NCBI RefSeq assembly: GCF_021134715.1
Contig: NC_060023.1
Span: forward strand, 8,618,001-8,682,000
Reading direction: 5' to 3'
Length of the DNA stretch: 64,000 nucleotides
Source of the DNA: Daphnia pulex
Taxonomy: Eukaryota; Arthropoda; Branchiopoda; Diplostraca; Daphniidae
Shown: positions 38,954-52,827 of the stretch, one piece after another
Layout of the letters: the number at the start of each line of letters is the position of its first letter
How positions within the stretch are numbered: position 1 is the first letter of the stretch
Translations under genes and position numbers: made by a program
The notes under the pieces: model-generated
The model's database searches: none
What the model was told of the DNA's origin: nothing
The model's input: the letters and a program-made list of their open reading frames with translations, nothing else

Positions 38954-39591
38954 TTTGATCTAGGATGTAAACTAATAATCCAACTGGTGAAAGTTGTTTT
39001 TAGACGACAAATCTTCAAAGAAACGACGGAGGGTACCGAGCTGTCAACCGGTTAATATGGCCGCTTGCTCGTTGCAGAAGCTACACGATGACGTGGACTA
39101 GTCTGGTAAAGAATAGATTTAAACAAGGACCCAAATAAACCTGAAAAAATACACAGTGGATAAGGAATTTTTTAAAAACATTTAATTAATCATAATATTT
39201 CACAAAGAGGCGTAAATTTACCTTATCTTCATGAAAGAAATAATTTTTATGATTAATGATAAGAGTGCTGTTTAGTTAGTACCTTCTATCCAAAAAACAC
39301 AAGGGAGCGGAATTTCTGTCTGCAATTCTCGGTCATTGCAACTAGCGACACTAAAAAAGCGGAGTAAAGTAGGAAACTTGTGACACTGGTCATACATGAA
39401 TCCATATAGTGGTTCCTTTAATCTGTACTTCTCTGTCTTTATCGCGACCTGCTTATTTGCTTTAGATTCCCAGATTAAGCAGGGCAGATTTGACTCACTA
39501 CAGAAAATCGTTGATAGTAATTTTTGCGACTTATTTCGGGCAAAATTAAGCTATTGTTTGACTGTTTTGATTCGAAATTGAGTGCCTCTAC
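38954..39591. promoter_or_regulatory. Shared head-to-head promoter region, KDELR / PI4K2
   Basis: 638 bp between divergent start codons. An ATG at 39396 opens a 61-codon frame ending at 39581, just before the PI4K2 start. If included in the transcript it would be an upstream ORF. Confidence 0.5.
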
Positions 39592-41611
<2,020 letters not shown>

Positions 41612-43865
41612 AAATTAGGGGAAAAAAATATCTTTCTACATGGTAACTGAATCCCTCTCGCTACTTCGACAAATGAAAGGATGTATAGCATTTCATCTGT
41701 TGAGAGAAGGGATACAAAAGCGTCTCCAGGAAGTCACGCGTCCACCAGTATACATACGATTCGTTTACCTTGATTCAATTGTCGATAATATTTCAATCAT
41801 GCTTTACGCATTTGTTGATTGCCACGTACGCCGAACCTAAGTCATGAGAAAATGGTACAGTATATTTTTCCTCTTGGATGATCACACCGGACTGTTTTGA
41901 TTCGCGAACGTAATCACTATTTTTTTATTCGCGGCTGTTCGGTGGATTTCCAACAAAAAGCATGGTATGTCGGTATGGTCGGTTAATTTTTGCCAGCGGT
42001 AGCTCTTGTTCGGCTCTTCCTAAATCAGAATAGGTAGGCCACCTATTCCGGTTTTGTTTTTTCTCCTCTAGCATATTATAATGACTTATTGTACACATAC
42101 AACATGCTTACATCTTAAAAATACATACACCATTCCTCAATCAAAAAAATATAGATGGAGAAGCAAACATTCAGATGATGTGTACGGTTAGTGTCGTTTT
42201 TTGTGACCACCAACTAACATAATCAACTTTTTCGTTTTTAAGGCAGTGCATTCAACCTTTGTCCTAATCGAATATACCGTTTGTAATTGGCATGATACAA
42301 TATTGCTTAATTATATACATTCAATTCATAGATTAGTTTTCTCCCTGTATAACGTCATCAGGTATAATATTGTTTCTATTGTTTAACGTGTTTGTTGACT
42401 ACATCTTGCATCATTAGGATTGATAAGAAGAATCTTAAATTTGAGCTTTTAAGAACAAAATACCTGTTATTTTTTCCGGGTTTGAAATTAAGGGAATACT
42501 TTTGAAGGAAAAGGTTCGTTCAAGTTGGATTTTTTTATCGATTCCCTGAATTCCGATTCCAAAATCTCTTCAACGATAACATCTTCATGAGGTAATTTTC
42601 AATTCTTTAATAATGTTTTGTGGATTAATGCAGAGCAGATTTATTGCGTATTTTTCTTTTCTTTTATGTCCTTGATACTTGAATTCCTTAAGTGATCGTA
42701 AGCTAATCGTAAAAGGCGGACAGATCACGACTGACAAGGCGTATATAAAGCTCCAGGCTGATAAGAAACCTTTTCCAAGTCAACCTTTTTCTAAACTGCC
42801 AAATAAGATTCCAGTGTAAAATTTATCAAGAATATGTGACACACATTCCGTATAACCTATTAAGTAATCTATCTATTATTTTAATTAAGTTGCTGCATTT
42901 GGCCGGTGTTAATTCGAGAAATGTGCTGGATCATAAATTATGCTTCACTCCATTGAGAGGTGTATGGTCTCGGCTAGACGGAGCTGTTTCAACGATCGTA
43001 AGTTCATTGCACAACGTGCGCTATTGTTCGATTTCCAATCTGACTTTTGATCCGGACTGATATTTGGATTGGAACCGTCCAAAAAAATGTAGATTAAATG
43101 TGACGAGCGATGGGTGTCATATGCTCTGTTGCAAACGTCTGTGGACACGAAAGCTTATTCTTGACTTAATGTTTTTTCCACCGACGTCGTCATGACATCG
43201 CTTGCGATAAGGAAAGAACATGTGATGACTATCGAGGACTAATATATTTCATTCTCTCCGAGTGATAAAAGCGAAACTCGTTTCTATCCCTAAACTAGGC
43301 TGATAGAGATTACAGGTCGCATTCGGTTCCGTTATCCGGCAACTGCAGTACAGAGCACCGAGTCTTCTTCACGAATTTTCTCTCCTTTACAATTCAGGTA
43401 ATCATATTTTTTAAATTACAAACTTTTCTTGCTAAGCAGTCTAGCTTTAACATAGCCTCTCGAATGCTGAGCAAGTCTTAATTCACTTTTCCCCATTATC
43501 TTTACCGCTATTTTCGCTATCTTTGATTTTAAAACTTGGTTTAATTGGGAATTTTGCGCAGACGTTTTTTTGTGAAATCGAAACAAAAAGAAACATATTT
43601 GCACATAAAACTCTATTTCAAGAGTTAGATACCAAAACATCCTTAAATGGTGTTTTACAGTAGTAGAACAGTGCGGAACAATGAGTATATAAGCAACGTA
43701 TCGAACGTAGATAGGACTGAATTTCGTTATCAGGCTATCTATTTTGACGTGTCATGCCTAACCATTTAATGTACACCATTGGCCCAATTATTCCGTCTTC
43801 CCATTTTCAGCATTTATTTGAATTATTCTAACGTTTTGGTAATTAACTCTCTCGATTTTAGCGCC
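41612..43865. other. PI4K2 3' UTR, intergenic DNA and villin leader
   Basis: No supported gene. A good donor (ATTCAG then GTAATC) near 43398 and the acceptor at 43860-43861 suggest a non-coding first exon of the villin gene ending near 43397 and a 463-bp leader intron. Open frames at 41640-41840 and 42836-43060 show no family resemblance. Confidence 0.45.
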
Positions 43866-46800
43866 ATGACCACCCCCACCAACCACCACAACGTCGTCGA
43901 TCCGGCTTTCATTGCTGTGTCCAAGGACAGTACCGCCTTCATCATCTGGCGTGTCGAAGTATGGCCTTTTACCGTTAATGAATAGCAGCAAACAATAGAA
44001 CAAAAAAAATAGGACGCCTTTTCTTTTATCTAGGATTTGAAACTTGTGCAGCTACCTAAAGAGGCATATGGCAAATTCCATGCCGGTGACTCGTACCTGA
44101 TTTACAGCGCTTTCGAAACTGGCCAGCCTTGTGGCACTCTTCTTCAGGTATCTTTATAACTGTCTATCCGGTGTTTCTATTTCTTTCAACTTCAGTTAAA
44201 GCCATTATTTGACATTTCTGCCAAACTTTGCCTGGCAAGTTTAGATAACATAGGTTTTTATCACAACGTATGGTAGACGGTTGCGATATAGATAAGGCCT
44301 TTTAAAATGGTTAGGGACGCTGCGAATGGCGGTTAATCATATCGAATGTTTTTCATTCACAGCAAATTAAAGCAGCATCAAGCGGAAAACTTGAACGTTT
44401 CATTCACTATTGGCTCGGAACGGAAACTACCCAAGATGAAGCTGGCGTAGTTGCCATCAAGGCTGTCGAGCTCGATGATTATTTGGGTGGCTCACCTGTC
44501 CAGCAACGTGAAGTCGAAGGCAGCGAATCTACTCGATTCATGACTTACTTCAAGGATGGCATTAGGTATTTTAGGACTTTAGATTAATAGCAGAGCTAAG
44601 CTAAATTCTTTCTTGTTTATTTATTTAGGATTTTGCCTGGAGGAGCTGCATCTGGCTTCAAACATGTAACGGATGAATTCCATCCTGCTCTGTACTCGGT
44701 CAAAGGCAAACGGAATCCGATTGTGCGCCAACTTCCGGAAGTCTCCTGGTCTCTGATGAACGAAGGCGATGTTTTCGTATTGGATTGTAAGAAATACATT
44801 TTCGGATGGGTTGGCCGATCCGCTAATAACATGGAGAAAATGCACGCTGCCAAGGTGCGAACCATTTATTTTTCAATGTCTGTCCAGAATTCAAATAATT
44901 AATGTTCTCATTTTGTTTGTGTAGCTTGCGCAATCCTTGAAGGGTGATCATGGTGAATCCTACAGCACTTTGGTCATCGTCGAAGATGGCCAAGAACTTG
45001 CGTTGCCAGATGCTGAGAGAGCAGCATTTGAAGCTATACTCCCCATCAAGGACAAAAAAGTATGGAATCAAGACAAATTCCTATTCAGTAGTTACTTTTG
45101 TGATGTTAAATGTAAATGATCTCAATAGCTGAAAGCTGCCGATGCCGAAAAAGATGAAGCTGTGGAAACTACCACTTTCACTGAGATTAAACTGTACCGT
45201 TGCACGGATGAAGATGGCACTTTGAAAGTCACCGAGATCAAGAAAGGACCCCTTTACCAAGCCGATTTGAAGTCGGAAGACAGCTTCATTATTGACAATG
45301 GCGCTAATGGTAATTTTAGTCAGCCAATAGTTTGGTTCCAATTACAAATTAAAATGTTGATGATAATCATTTTTGCGGAACAGGTATCTTCGTCTGGGTT
45401 GGCAAGAAAGCAACTCAACAAGAACGCACAGAGGCAATGAGAAATGGCCAGAGCTTTGCCAAAAAGAAGGAATACCCACCAAACACCAACGTGGTCCGCG
45501 TGCTCGATGGAGGTGAACCTGCAGAGTTCAAGTCCTTGTTCCGCGACTGGAAAGTACGCGATCAAGCTGTTGGCTTTGGAAGACAAGCTTCAAGTGAGGA
45601 TTCTATTTTTCTTTTTTTTTCCCCTGAGACAAAACAATGACGCTAGAATTTATTTTACAGCTAGCAAAGTCGCCAAAGTTGTTCAAACGAAATTTGACGC
45701 ATCGACCCTCCACGAGAATCCCAAGGCTGCGGCTAAAGCAGGAATGGTTGACGATGGCACTGGTAAAAAGGAAGTTTATCGCATTATCGATAAGGAGCTG
45801 TCTCCAGTTCCTCTCTCTGAGCACGGCAAGTTTTACGCTGGCGATTGCTACGTCATCAATTACGCGTACACAGCCGGCGGTACTGAAAAGAACATCATCT
45901 ATTATTGGCTGGTACGTTAATTTTTAATAAATATTAGACATGGAGTACCGAATCGATTAAATGTGTCTGAAATTAAAGGGTGCCACTGCCGGACAAGATG
46001 AAAAGGGTACTGCTGCAGTGATGGCCGTTTCCTTGGATAACAAACTCGGAGGTCGAGCTGTTCAAATCCGACTAATCCAAGGAAAAGAACCGGAGCATTT
46101 CCTGGCCATGTTTGGTGGCAAGCTGATTATTTACTCGGGTGGACGGGCTTCTTCTTTCGAGTCCCAAGAAGGTGAAAAGGATGATGTTTTGGGAAATACT
46201 TATATGCTCCAAGTTCGCGGTAATGCCGCTCACAACACTAAGGCTATTCAGGTACATTGTTGAGAATCAATATCTTTTTAAAAATATGAAAAGTCTTACG
46301 AAAGAAATCAAAAATATTTGCAGGTTCCGCTGAAAGCCTCTTCTCTCAATTCCAACGATGTCTTCATTTTGTTTTCCCCAACTGTCGTTTTCATTTGGTG
46401 CGGCAAGGGTTGCACCGGCGATGAGCGTGAAATGGCCAAGAAAGTCGCGGCTGATGGTAAAGCTGATTCGCAGATTATGGCCGAAGGTAACTTGATCGCT
46501 ATATTACTTCGTTTTTCAACTGCTATAAATCTTGCTATTTGTATTACCGTTACAGGTCAAGAAAAGGATGAATTTTGGACATTGCTTGGAGGCAAAGGCC
46601 CTTACGTAACAGACATGCGAACAGCCGAAGAGATTCATGAACATGAACCACGTCTCTTCCAGTGCTCAAATGCCACCGGAAACATGAAGGTAGCGAACGT
46701 TGCAATACTTTTTGACATGTTGCACAACTTAACATTTTTTTTTAACACAATAGGTAGAGGAAATCCTTGAATTTAATCAAACCGATTTAGCCGAGGAGGA

Positions 46801-47380
46801 CGTGATGGTGCTTGATGCTTGGCATTCGATCTTCATCTGGGTTGGTGTCAATTCCAACAAACAAGAAGTCGCTTTGGTTGAAAAGGGCGTTGTCGAATAC
46901 TTGCGTACCGATCCTAAGGGACGTGATATGGATACTCCAATTCTTAAGGTTCACCAGGGCTGCGAACCGCCCACTTTCACGGGATTTTTCGGCGCTTGGG
47001 ACCCCACCAGCTGGGAGGTAATAAAAACAGATAATGTTGCGTAAATTAACAATTGTAACAAAGAGACACTCGTTCACTAATTTCAAATTCAGAACCGAAT
47101 GGATTTCGAGAAAATGAAAGCAGAACTCATGAAAACCAATCCCAACATGACAATCACCATGTCCATTAAGGGTGTTGGAGGCGAGAAAAATCGATATCCG
47201 CTAGTTGTTTTGCAAGAGAAGGACGCAGAGAAGCTTCCCGCTGACGTGAATCCCAGTCAGAAGGAGCTGTCTCTTCACGATGCCGAGTTTTCCCGTGTGT
47301 TCAAAATGGAACGTGCCGCTTATGACGCGTTGCCTGGATGGAAGCGCGATCAATTGAAGAAGGGTGCTGGCATTTTTTAA
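43866..47380 (+). CDS. Villin/advillin-like actin-binding protein
   Basis: Ca2+-regulated actin severing, capping and bundling protein. Thirteen exons: 43866-43958, 44034-44147, 44363-44565, 44629-44854, 44925-45059, 45129-45309, 45384-45593, 45661-45911, 45979-46251, 46324-46486, 46556-46689, 46754-47017 and 47093-47380, giving 844 aa. Six gelsolin-type repeats are seen (for example YGKFHAGDSYLIY, FIHYWLGTETTQDEAG, RFMTYFKDGIRILPGG in repeat 1-2, and GKFYAGDCYVINYAY in repeat 4). A C-terminal villin headpiece (LSLHDAEFSRVF through QLKKGAGIF) separates it from plain gelsolin. The headpiece hydrophobic core and the terminal KKxxGxF are kept, so F-actin bundling is likely. The start ATG lies 4 bases after an acceptor, implying a non-coding first exon. 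Confidence 0.95.
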
Positions 47381-48010
47381 TTTTTAAGTTTGATCCAAGT
47401 AAAAAATAAGAAAAGGAAATAGTGGAACTAAGGTTTTATCCTGTCGCTTTACGTTTCTTCCTGTTAATTCCGCTGCCATCTTTATTCTTTATCCCTTTCG
47501 CCCTAATTTGAGATTTTATGTTTCGGGCCACCGGCCAAGAGGCCGGTTTTAATCACATATATGTTCCCCCATTATAAGTATCGTTGGCATGTCCAATAGA
47601 AACAATGAAAATATTTTGACTTAATGTTAATGTTTTTTTTTACGTTAGTTACTTATTTTGATTTCGATGTTTTCAAAATTCAAACCACCTTGTCGATGTG
47701 GTTAGAGAGCTGCGTTCACGTGAAAAAATCGGAGAACTGTTGTTCAATTCCGGATACAGCCTGATATGATGACGAATTGGTAACATGCATCACCGACTGA
47801 AGATACAATGTCGATAATACCCCGTTCAAGTTTCTGATGGACTGTAAATAGCTTTTTTTAAGTTACGACACCAGTGGAATGGAACGGCACCATTTAATGA
47901 TTTTTAAAATATTCGCCATTCACGCTTTTCCTCTGCGACGTATTGATGTGTGATGTCATATCCATTTGCATGTCAGAAATAAAAAGCAGAGCAATTTTTA
48001 TGTAGGAACT
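47381..48010. other. Villin 3' UTR and flank
   Basis: Contains a strong GC-rich hairpin at 47530-47547 (7-bp perfect stem, AAGA loop) about 150 bp after the stop. No coding potential was seen. Confidence 0.5.
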
Positions 48011-48093
48011 AGGAAGAAATAGCGACATCGAGTTTCAGAAACTGGCAGCGCCGCTTTCCAGTCCTCACGGAAGTTCGTCTGCGCTCTGCAGTG
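48011..48093 (+). repeat. Inverted repeat, left copy
   Basis: Matches the reverse complement of 52273-52368 with roughly 85 percent identity by eye and small gaps. Shared blocks include GGAAGAAATAGCG, GCGACATCGAG, CTTTCCAGTCC and ACGGAAGTTCGTCTGC. Confidence 0.8.
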
Positions 48094-49527
48094 CGGCCAA
48101 AAATGGCCATTGTTCGAGAAGGCTGATTGGGTTTTCCTGGTTTTCCGATTCCTGACGTTTTCCCTGAGTATTTATCAAATTGAACATTAAATATTTTCCT
48201 CATCTATTTCAACGTATTCCAACATTCTGTATAAATTTTGTTGAAATTTTCATTCTTTGAGATCAGAAAATTCTGTCAAACTTTATTACTTGACAGATGA
48301 CACTTTTCCAACTTTTTCGTTCATTTCTGATTAAGTGTTTTAGTTATGTCTTTTTGAAATCAAAAGTTAAATCTGTAGGGTTCTTTAGATCACATGATAC
48401 ATAGTTTATGTATTCTTGTAATCGAGGAATTAAATGTATTTTGATAGCTAATAACATGCATTTCTTTTGCTCATTTAAGATAAGATTTCCTGATCACAAG
48501 GCAAATTATGTGATTAAACAGTTTGACACAAAGTGGCCATAAGTTAGAGAATGGCCACAAATCAAAACACTGATTTACTTCATTTTGGATCTATATCTAA
48601 TCAGCATTTTATTCTTTTCATCAGATCTGGAAAAACCAAACCTTTGGCGCAAACAGGCTAAACCCATAATGTGGGTGATAGAGACTCAACGAAGAAAGTT
48701 CAGAAGATCTTGGTGCAAAGTCTGCATGGTGGTTCCCTTATTCTTCAACAACTTACGACAGTGTCATTCAAGAATAGCTCAGGGGCAGATGCTGGCTTGT
48801 AGCAACTAGCAAGCAGAAAGCAGTGATGGGTGCAACTGCTACAGCTTTCACTGTGGTTGTTAGTCTGCAACTGTCACCTCCATCTGCTACTCTTAGTGTT
48901 GCTGTTACCGCTAATTCCGCTGCTGTGGTGTCGAGAAAGGCACATGACTGAAACCATTTTGTGTGTTTAAATTAAGTGGTGGAGTACATTAGTGAAGCCA
49001 GAACAGAACCAGAGATCACTGATATTCTAATGTCAGTTTGAAAAGCTTATTTTCTAGAATATTTGTTATCTTACCTCAATAACTGTGTGAGTAGAGAGAA
49101 CGGAAAAGTTCTTCTTGTTCTAGAGGAAAAAATGTGCTACTTAAGAGAGAATAGGAGAATTAAATAACTAGATGTTTTCAATAAAAGTAAAATTTGTTTG
49201 TTAGAAAATTGATTGGGGGCAATGAAACATAAAAAAACTATAGCATTGTTTATGTACTTGTTGATCGTATGGGGGTTTTCGTAAATGAAAAGGCTGAAAT
49301 GTTTATTTTAAAAAATTATTGTTTAGCGGGTTCGGTTGGTTTTTTTCTCTTATTTTGCTTATTAAATGATGTAGCCTAAGTCTTGATTACTGACTAAATG
49401 AAATAAACATAAATGAATTGAGAATAGAATTGTGATATATTGTCCTTTTCCCCACCTCCACCCACAATTCCTCCACATTTTATAAGCATACAATTTATAC
49501 AAACATACATAATTACATACACTTAAG
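48094..49527. other. Repeat-rich intergenic DNA, no gene
   Basis: No family resemblance in any frame. Short frames such as 48585-48809 lack splice support. Part of the 4.3-kb segment between the inverted repeats. Confidence 0.45.
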
Positions 49528-49861
49528 TTAACCCGTTGGCTGCCACGCCATACAACCTGTAGGTTGTTTTTCTACTACTCTACGCGCCATGTCCGAAGGA
49601 TCCATGACCAAGGTGGGACTTGCCATTGCTGACAAGTCCGGGCTGACACGGTGACAGGAGAAGATGGAATGCACGCCTCTAGAATCCATCACCGTATCGA
49701 CAAGGGGGAAGTCCCTATGGTGCACTGCCTAACGGGGCCTTTCGGCGAATCTGGGGCTGGTGCGACTGTCCGACCCCGCGGCATGTAAACCACGAGACCG
49801 AACAGCGCGGCCCGTGCTAAGGAGCTAGGAGAGAACAAATGCGTGGCAGCCAACGGGTTAA
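49528..49861. mobile_element. piggyBac-type MITE (TTAA-flanked)
   Basis: A 326-bp element (49532-49857) has perfect 17-bp terminal inverted repeats, CCCGTTGGCTGCCACGC at the left end and its reverse complement at 49841-49857. It is flanked on both sides by TTAA (49528-49531 and 49858-49861). TTAA target duplication plus CCC...GGG ends is the signature of the piggyBac superfamily. The inside is GC-richer than its surroundings and has no transposase frame, so it is non-autonomous. The flanks restore to a palindromic AAG-TTAA-CTT site. The element lies just downstream (in the pseudogene's sense) of the NURF301-like pseudogene. Confidence 0.9.
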
Positions 49862-49905
49862 CTTATAAAAAATCATACCCACAACAATGAACAATCACAG
49901 ATGAT

Positions 49906-51450
49906 CCGCGTTGAACGTGTTGCCTGTCAGCCGTTCCACCAGCCGTTCCATGGCTGGATCAGGTGGGAAGTTTCTATAAGTTTCGATTACAGTTGCAGGA
50001 TTAGCTTGAACATACCGAGATTCCAGACCTTCTATTAAAAAAAAAACGACAAATTTAATTAATTTAAAACTAGTTACAAGAATGAACTCACAAAATTACC
50101 TCAGGTATGAGTGATGAATTGATGATTCGCCAAGATCCAGCTCTTAATCCGCATTGTCTGATATCAAGGCGTCGCATAAGGTGAGTTGCAGACAGCTAGC
50201 GACAACTCACGTGGCCATAAAGACGGAACCCTTGCACTTTACAAATCTTTTGAATAGAATAAAAAAAGCTCATTAGCTGTCGGGTTTAAAACGAAATTAA
50301 AATTTTTACCATCAACTGTTCCTGTTTTATGACTTTGGCATAATGAACGGTATGTAGACATTGCATCTCCTCTTCTAGTTCTTTATCCTTTTTCTCTTCC
50401 TCGTTCATCACCTTACGCTCTTAACGTTCAAGTGTTGTCTGTTGTTGAAGTTGTGAGAAGAATGTGACCAAGTGACTCATGCCAGAGACGGAAGAGAAAA
50501 TAATTGGGCGGATTCAGGCAACCAGGATCCAGAGGGTCAGCAGTCAGCACTGGTCAGTAGACGAGTTATTTTGACTCGACTTTTGGATACATACAGCCCA
50601 TCGTGGAAATAGCAGGCAGATGAGGGTGAAATTGCAACAACATAGTCGAACAGTCAGCAACATGTTGCCGAATGCACTAGCCGACCACTTTTTAAAACTC
50701 TCCGGTAACTAGTGATGATAACTTGTGCAATCAGCAATATTTGCGGTTTCTTTCCTCTGACGACCGATTCTTCTTCTTACTAAGCGCAAGTAGATTGCTC
50801 GTGTACTGGGTGACATACGTCTTCTGTATGTCTTGCCCGACTTGAAAATTACTCCGTCTGGTAAATGAAATTGCGGCTTGATGGGAGTAGCACTGCTTTT
50901 CTCCTTGATAGTGACTCCTCCAGAACCATTAGTTAGGCAACATAAGTGCCTGTCGCCGTGTCGCGCCACAATAATGCCTGTCGAGGATCGTGTGGAATAA
51001 GTTCCGCTGGTCATTGGTGTACTGGTATTAGCTGGTGGTTCTCATGGCTCGATTCTACACAGATGGCACACTTTTTCACAACTTTATCAGTTTCTATTTG
51101 GTCATTTGATTGCATCGACCGATAGGCTTTCATTAGGTTTGTTTTCTCCTTCTTTCTCAATTTGACGACCATCTGAACGGCCTCTCTACTAGCAACTACT
51201 TCGTCAAGTTCCAGATAGGATTTGTTGTTGCCTACAATAATTCGAATTATTAACGTTACTATGACAAAACTAGGTAGTTTCATTGCATTTACCTTAATAC
51301 TCGTTTTTTCTTCAACTGTAGCTAGTGTCTTTGTCAACGTCAATTTCTTCCTGGTTACCAGTTCCTTCGACAAAGATGCGTCTTGCAATAAACCAGTATT
51401 TGCGCCCGTGTCGGTCGTAACCCGTCAACCCGAAGATTTTTAGTCTATAA
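49906..51450 (-). pseudogene. Decayed NURF301/BPTF (E(bx)) gene fragment
   Basis: Minus-strand blocks in several frames match, in order, the region after the PHD finger of the NURF301/BPTF chromatin-remodelling subunit. Near 51440-51368 is GYDRHGRKYWFIARRIFVE. Near 51235 is NNKSYLELDEVV. Near 50865-50735 is a GQxxxxTYVTQYTSN block followed by LALSK and EERNRKYC. Near 50430-50310 is an ER(stop)ERKVMNEEEKK charged block. Frames shift between blocks (for instance inside the FK/FQ-VGQ stretch near 50848) and stops interrupt them. A plausible 61-bp intron (51228-51288) and an acceptor before 51438 remain, so this is a segmental rather than a processed copy. Further weak similarity may reach 49906. 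It should not make a functional protein. Family assignment rests on motif recall. Confidence 0.6.
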
Positions 51451-52272
51451 AAATAAATAAGGAATTCCGTTAAAATATCCAGAAAATGTTATTCTTACTT
51501 AAATTATACACACAAACAAGAATTACAAGTCTTACTCAATAATATTGTGGCTCGTGTTGTAAAACTTTGGCTGCAGAGGTGAGTGATAATGATTTTGAAC
51601 ATATCAATCAAAAAAGATTATTCTCCGTCGATTATGGAACACGTAGGTGAAAACTGAGTCGACGTTCCTTCTTATTGGCTAACACTTTTCTACACCAGTG
51701 ATATTTTGTTGCCTGCTGTGGAACCAGTGGAACTGCCATCCCATTGATTCCCATGTAGACTGGAGATCTCGTTATGGTACTAAACGGATGGATCTGGCAG
51801 TTCATGTAATGGCTGACACTCGATCTGGGTTCACTTTATGAGGTACTTGTTCTTCTTCATCACTTGATTTTTCATAAGCCAACAAGACATCTTAAACAGT
51901 CACAACTCACACAACTGTAACTTAAACACTCACAACACTGTACTTGAAAGGCTTATTGTTGTTTTCAAGCTAAGTTATGGGGTAACCTTGTCCCGTAAAA
52001 AACACACAGAACAAAATCTTCTTGTATCACTTCTTTCTTTCACTTTTATCAGCACAGAGAGATTGAATATGCAGGACTGCAGGTGAAACAATGCATACCT
52101 CACTTCTTGTACCGAAGTTATCTGGGAATCCTGGATTGTTTCTAACATTTTTTTTACTGGACGGCTCAGACTCAACCCACCACATTTAAATATTAATTCA
52201 ACGGTTGAAACTTCTTTACAACGCCATGCTGAGTTTGCAGCCTCACAATTCATAAGTTATTCTTCATTTTTA
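51451..52272. other. Flank of the pseudogene, no gene recognised
   Basis: May hold further decayed exons of the same copy, but nothing could be matched. A frame at 51975-52253 (-) is open and unrecognised. Confidence 0.4.
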
Positions 52273-52368
52273 CACTGCAGACGAACTTCCGTAAGGACTG
52301 GAAAGCAGTGCTGCCGCTCTGCCAGCCAATTTCCGAAGCTCGATGTCGCTAACTCGCTATTTCTTCCT
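52273..52368 (-). repeat. Inverted repeat, right copy
   Basis: Reverse-complement partner of 48011-48093, at the far end of a 4.3-kb segment that contains the MITE and the NURF301-like pseudogene. Confidence 0.8.
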
Positions 52369-52406
52369 CCACAAAAATAACTCGCTATTTCTTCCTCCAC
52401 AAAAAT
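52351..52406. repeat. 28-bp exact tandem duplication
   Basis: Two perfect 28-bp copies (52351-52378 and 52379-52406) overlapping the outer edge of the right inverted repeat. Confidence 0.9.
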
Positions 52407-52827
52407 AACCTTTTTACTCTATTTTCGACATCTTCGAAAGAAATGTATGTAAATACTTGCGATAACGTTTGGCGAAAGCCCTAAATAGAACGTATGAATA
52501 ATCACATGTTCTTCTTACCTTAACGTAACGCATAACTGATTAACTTCCACGATCTCACCTTGTCAGAGGGGAGAGTATGTAAGTGGAGAGATGTCTGAGT
52601 TAGTGAGTTTCAAGACAAACCAATTGTTGACATAGCTGTTCGGTGTATTATGTATTAACGAAATACGATAGTAAAGTTATAATGCACATGTAAAAGAAAT
52701 ACAAAAAATTTTTCAAGACGAATTGCTAAAAGTGAAGCGAAAAAAGCAGGGGCGAGAGAGGGAAATCCGCTAACCTAGTTCAAGAAATTTTGTTCGTCGA
52801 TCAGTTCGGGCAGGGTAGCAAGTTCTT
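52407..52827. other. Intergenic and KIF23 3' UTR
   Basis: A/T-rich, no gene. The 3' UTR of the kinesin gene (read leftwards) probably lies within it. Confidence 0.5.

Noticed and set aside
44617-45071. Antisense frames within the villin gene
   Set aside because: Shadows of villin exons 4-5; no independent splice or start support.
43866-47380. Plain gelsolin as the name of this gene
   Set aside because: A villin headpiece follows the sixth repeat, which gelsolin lacks.
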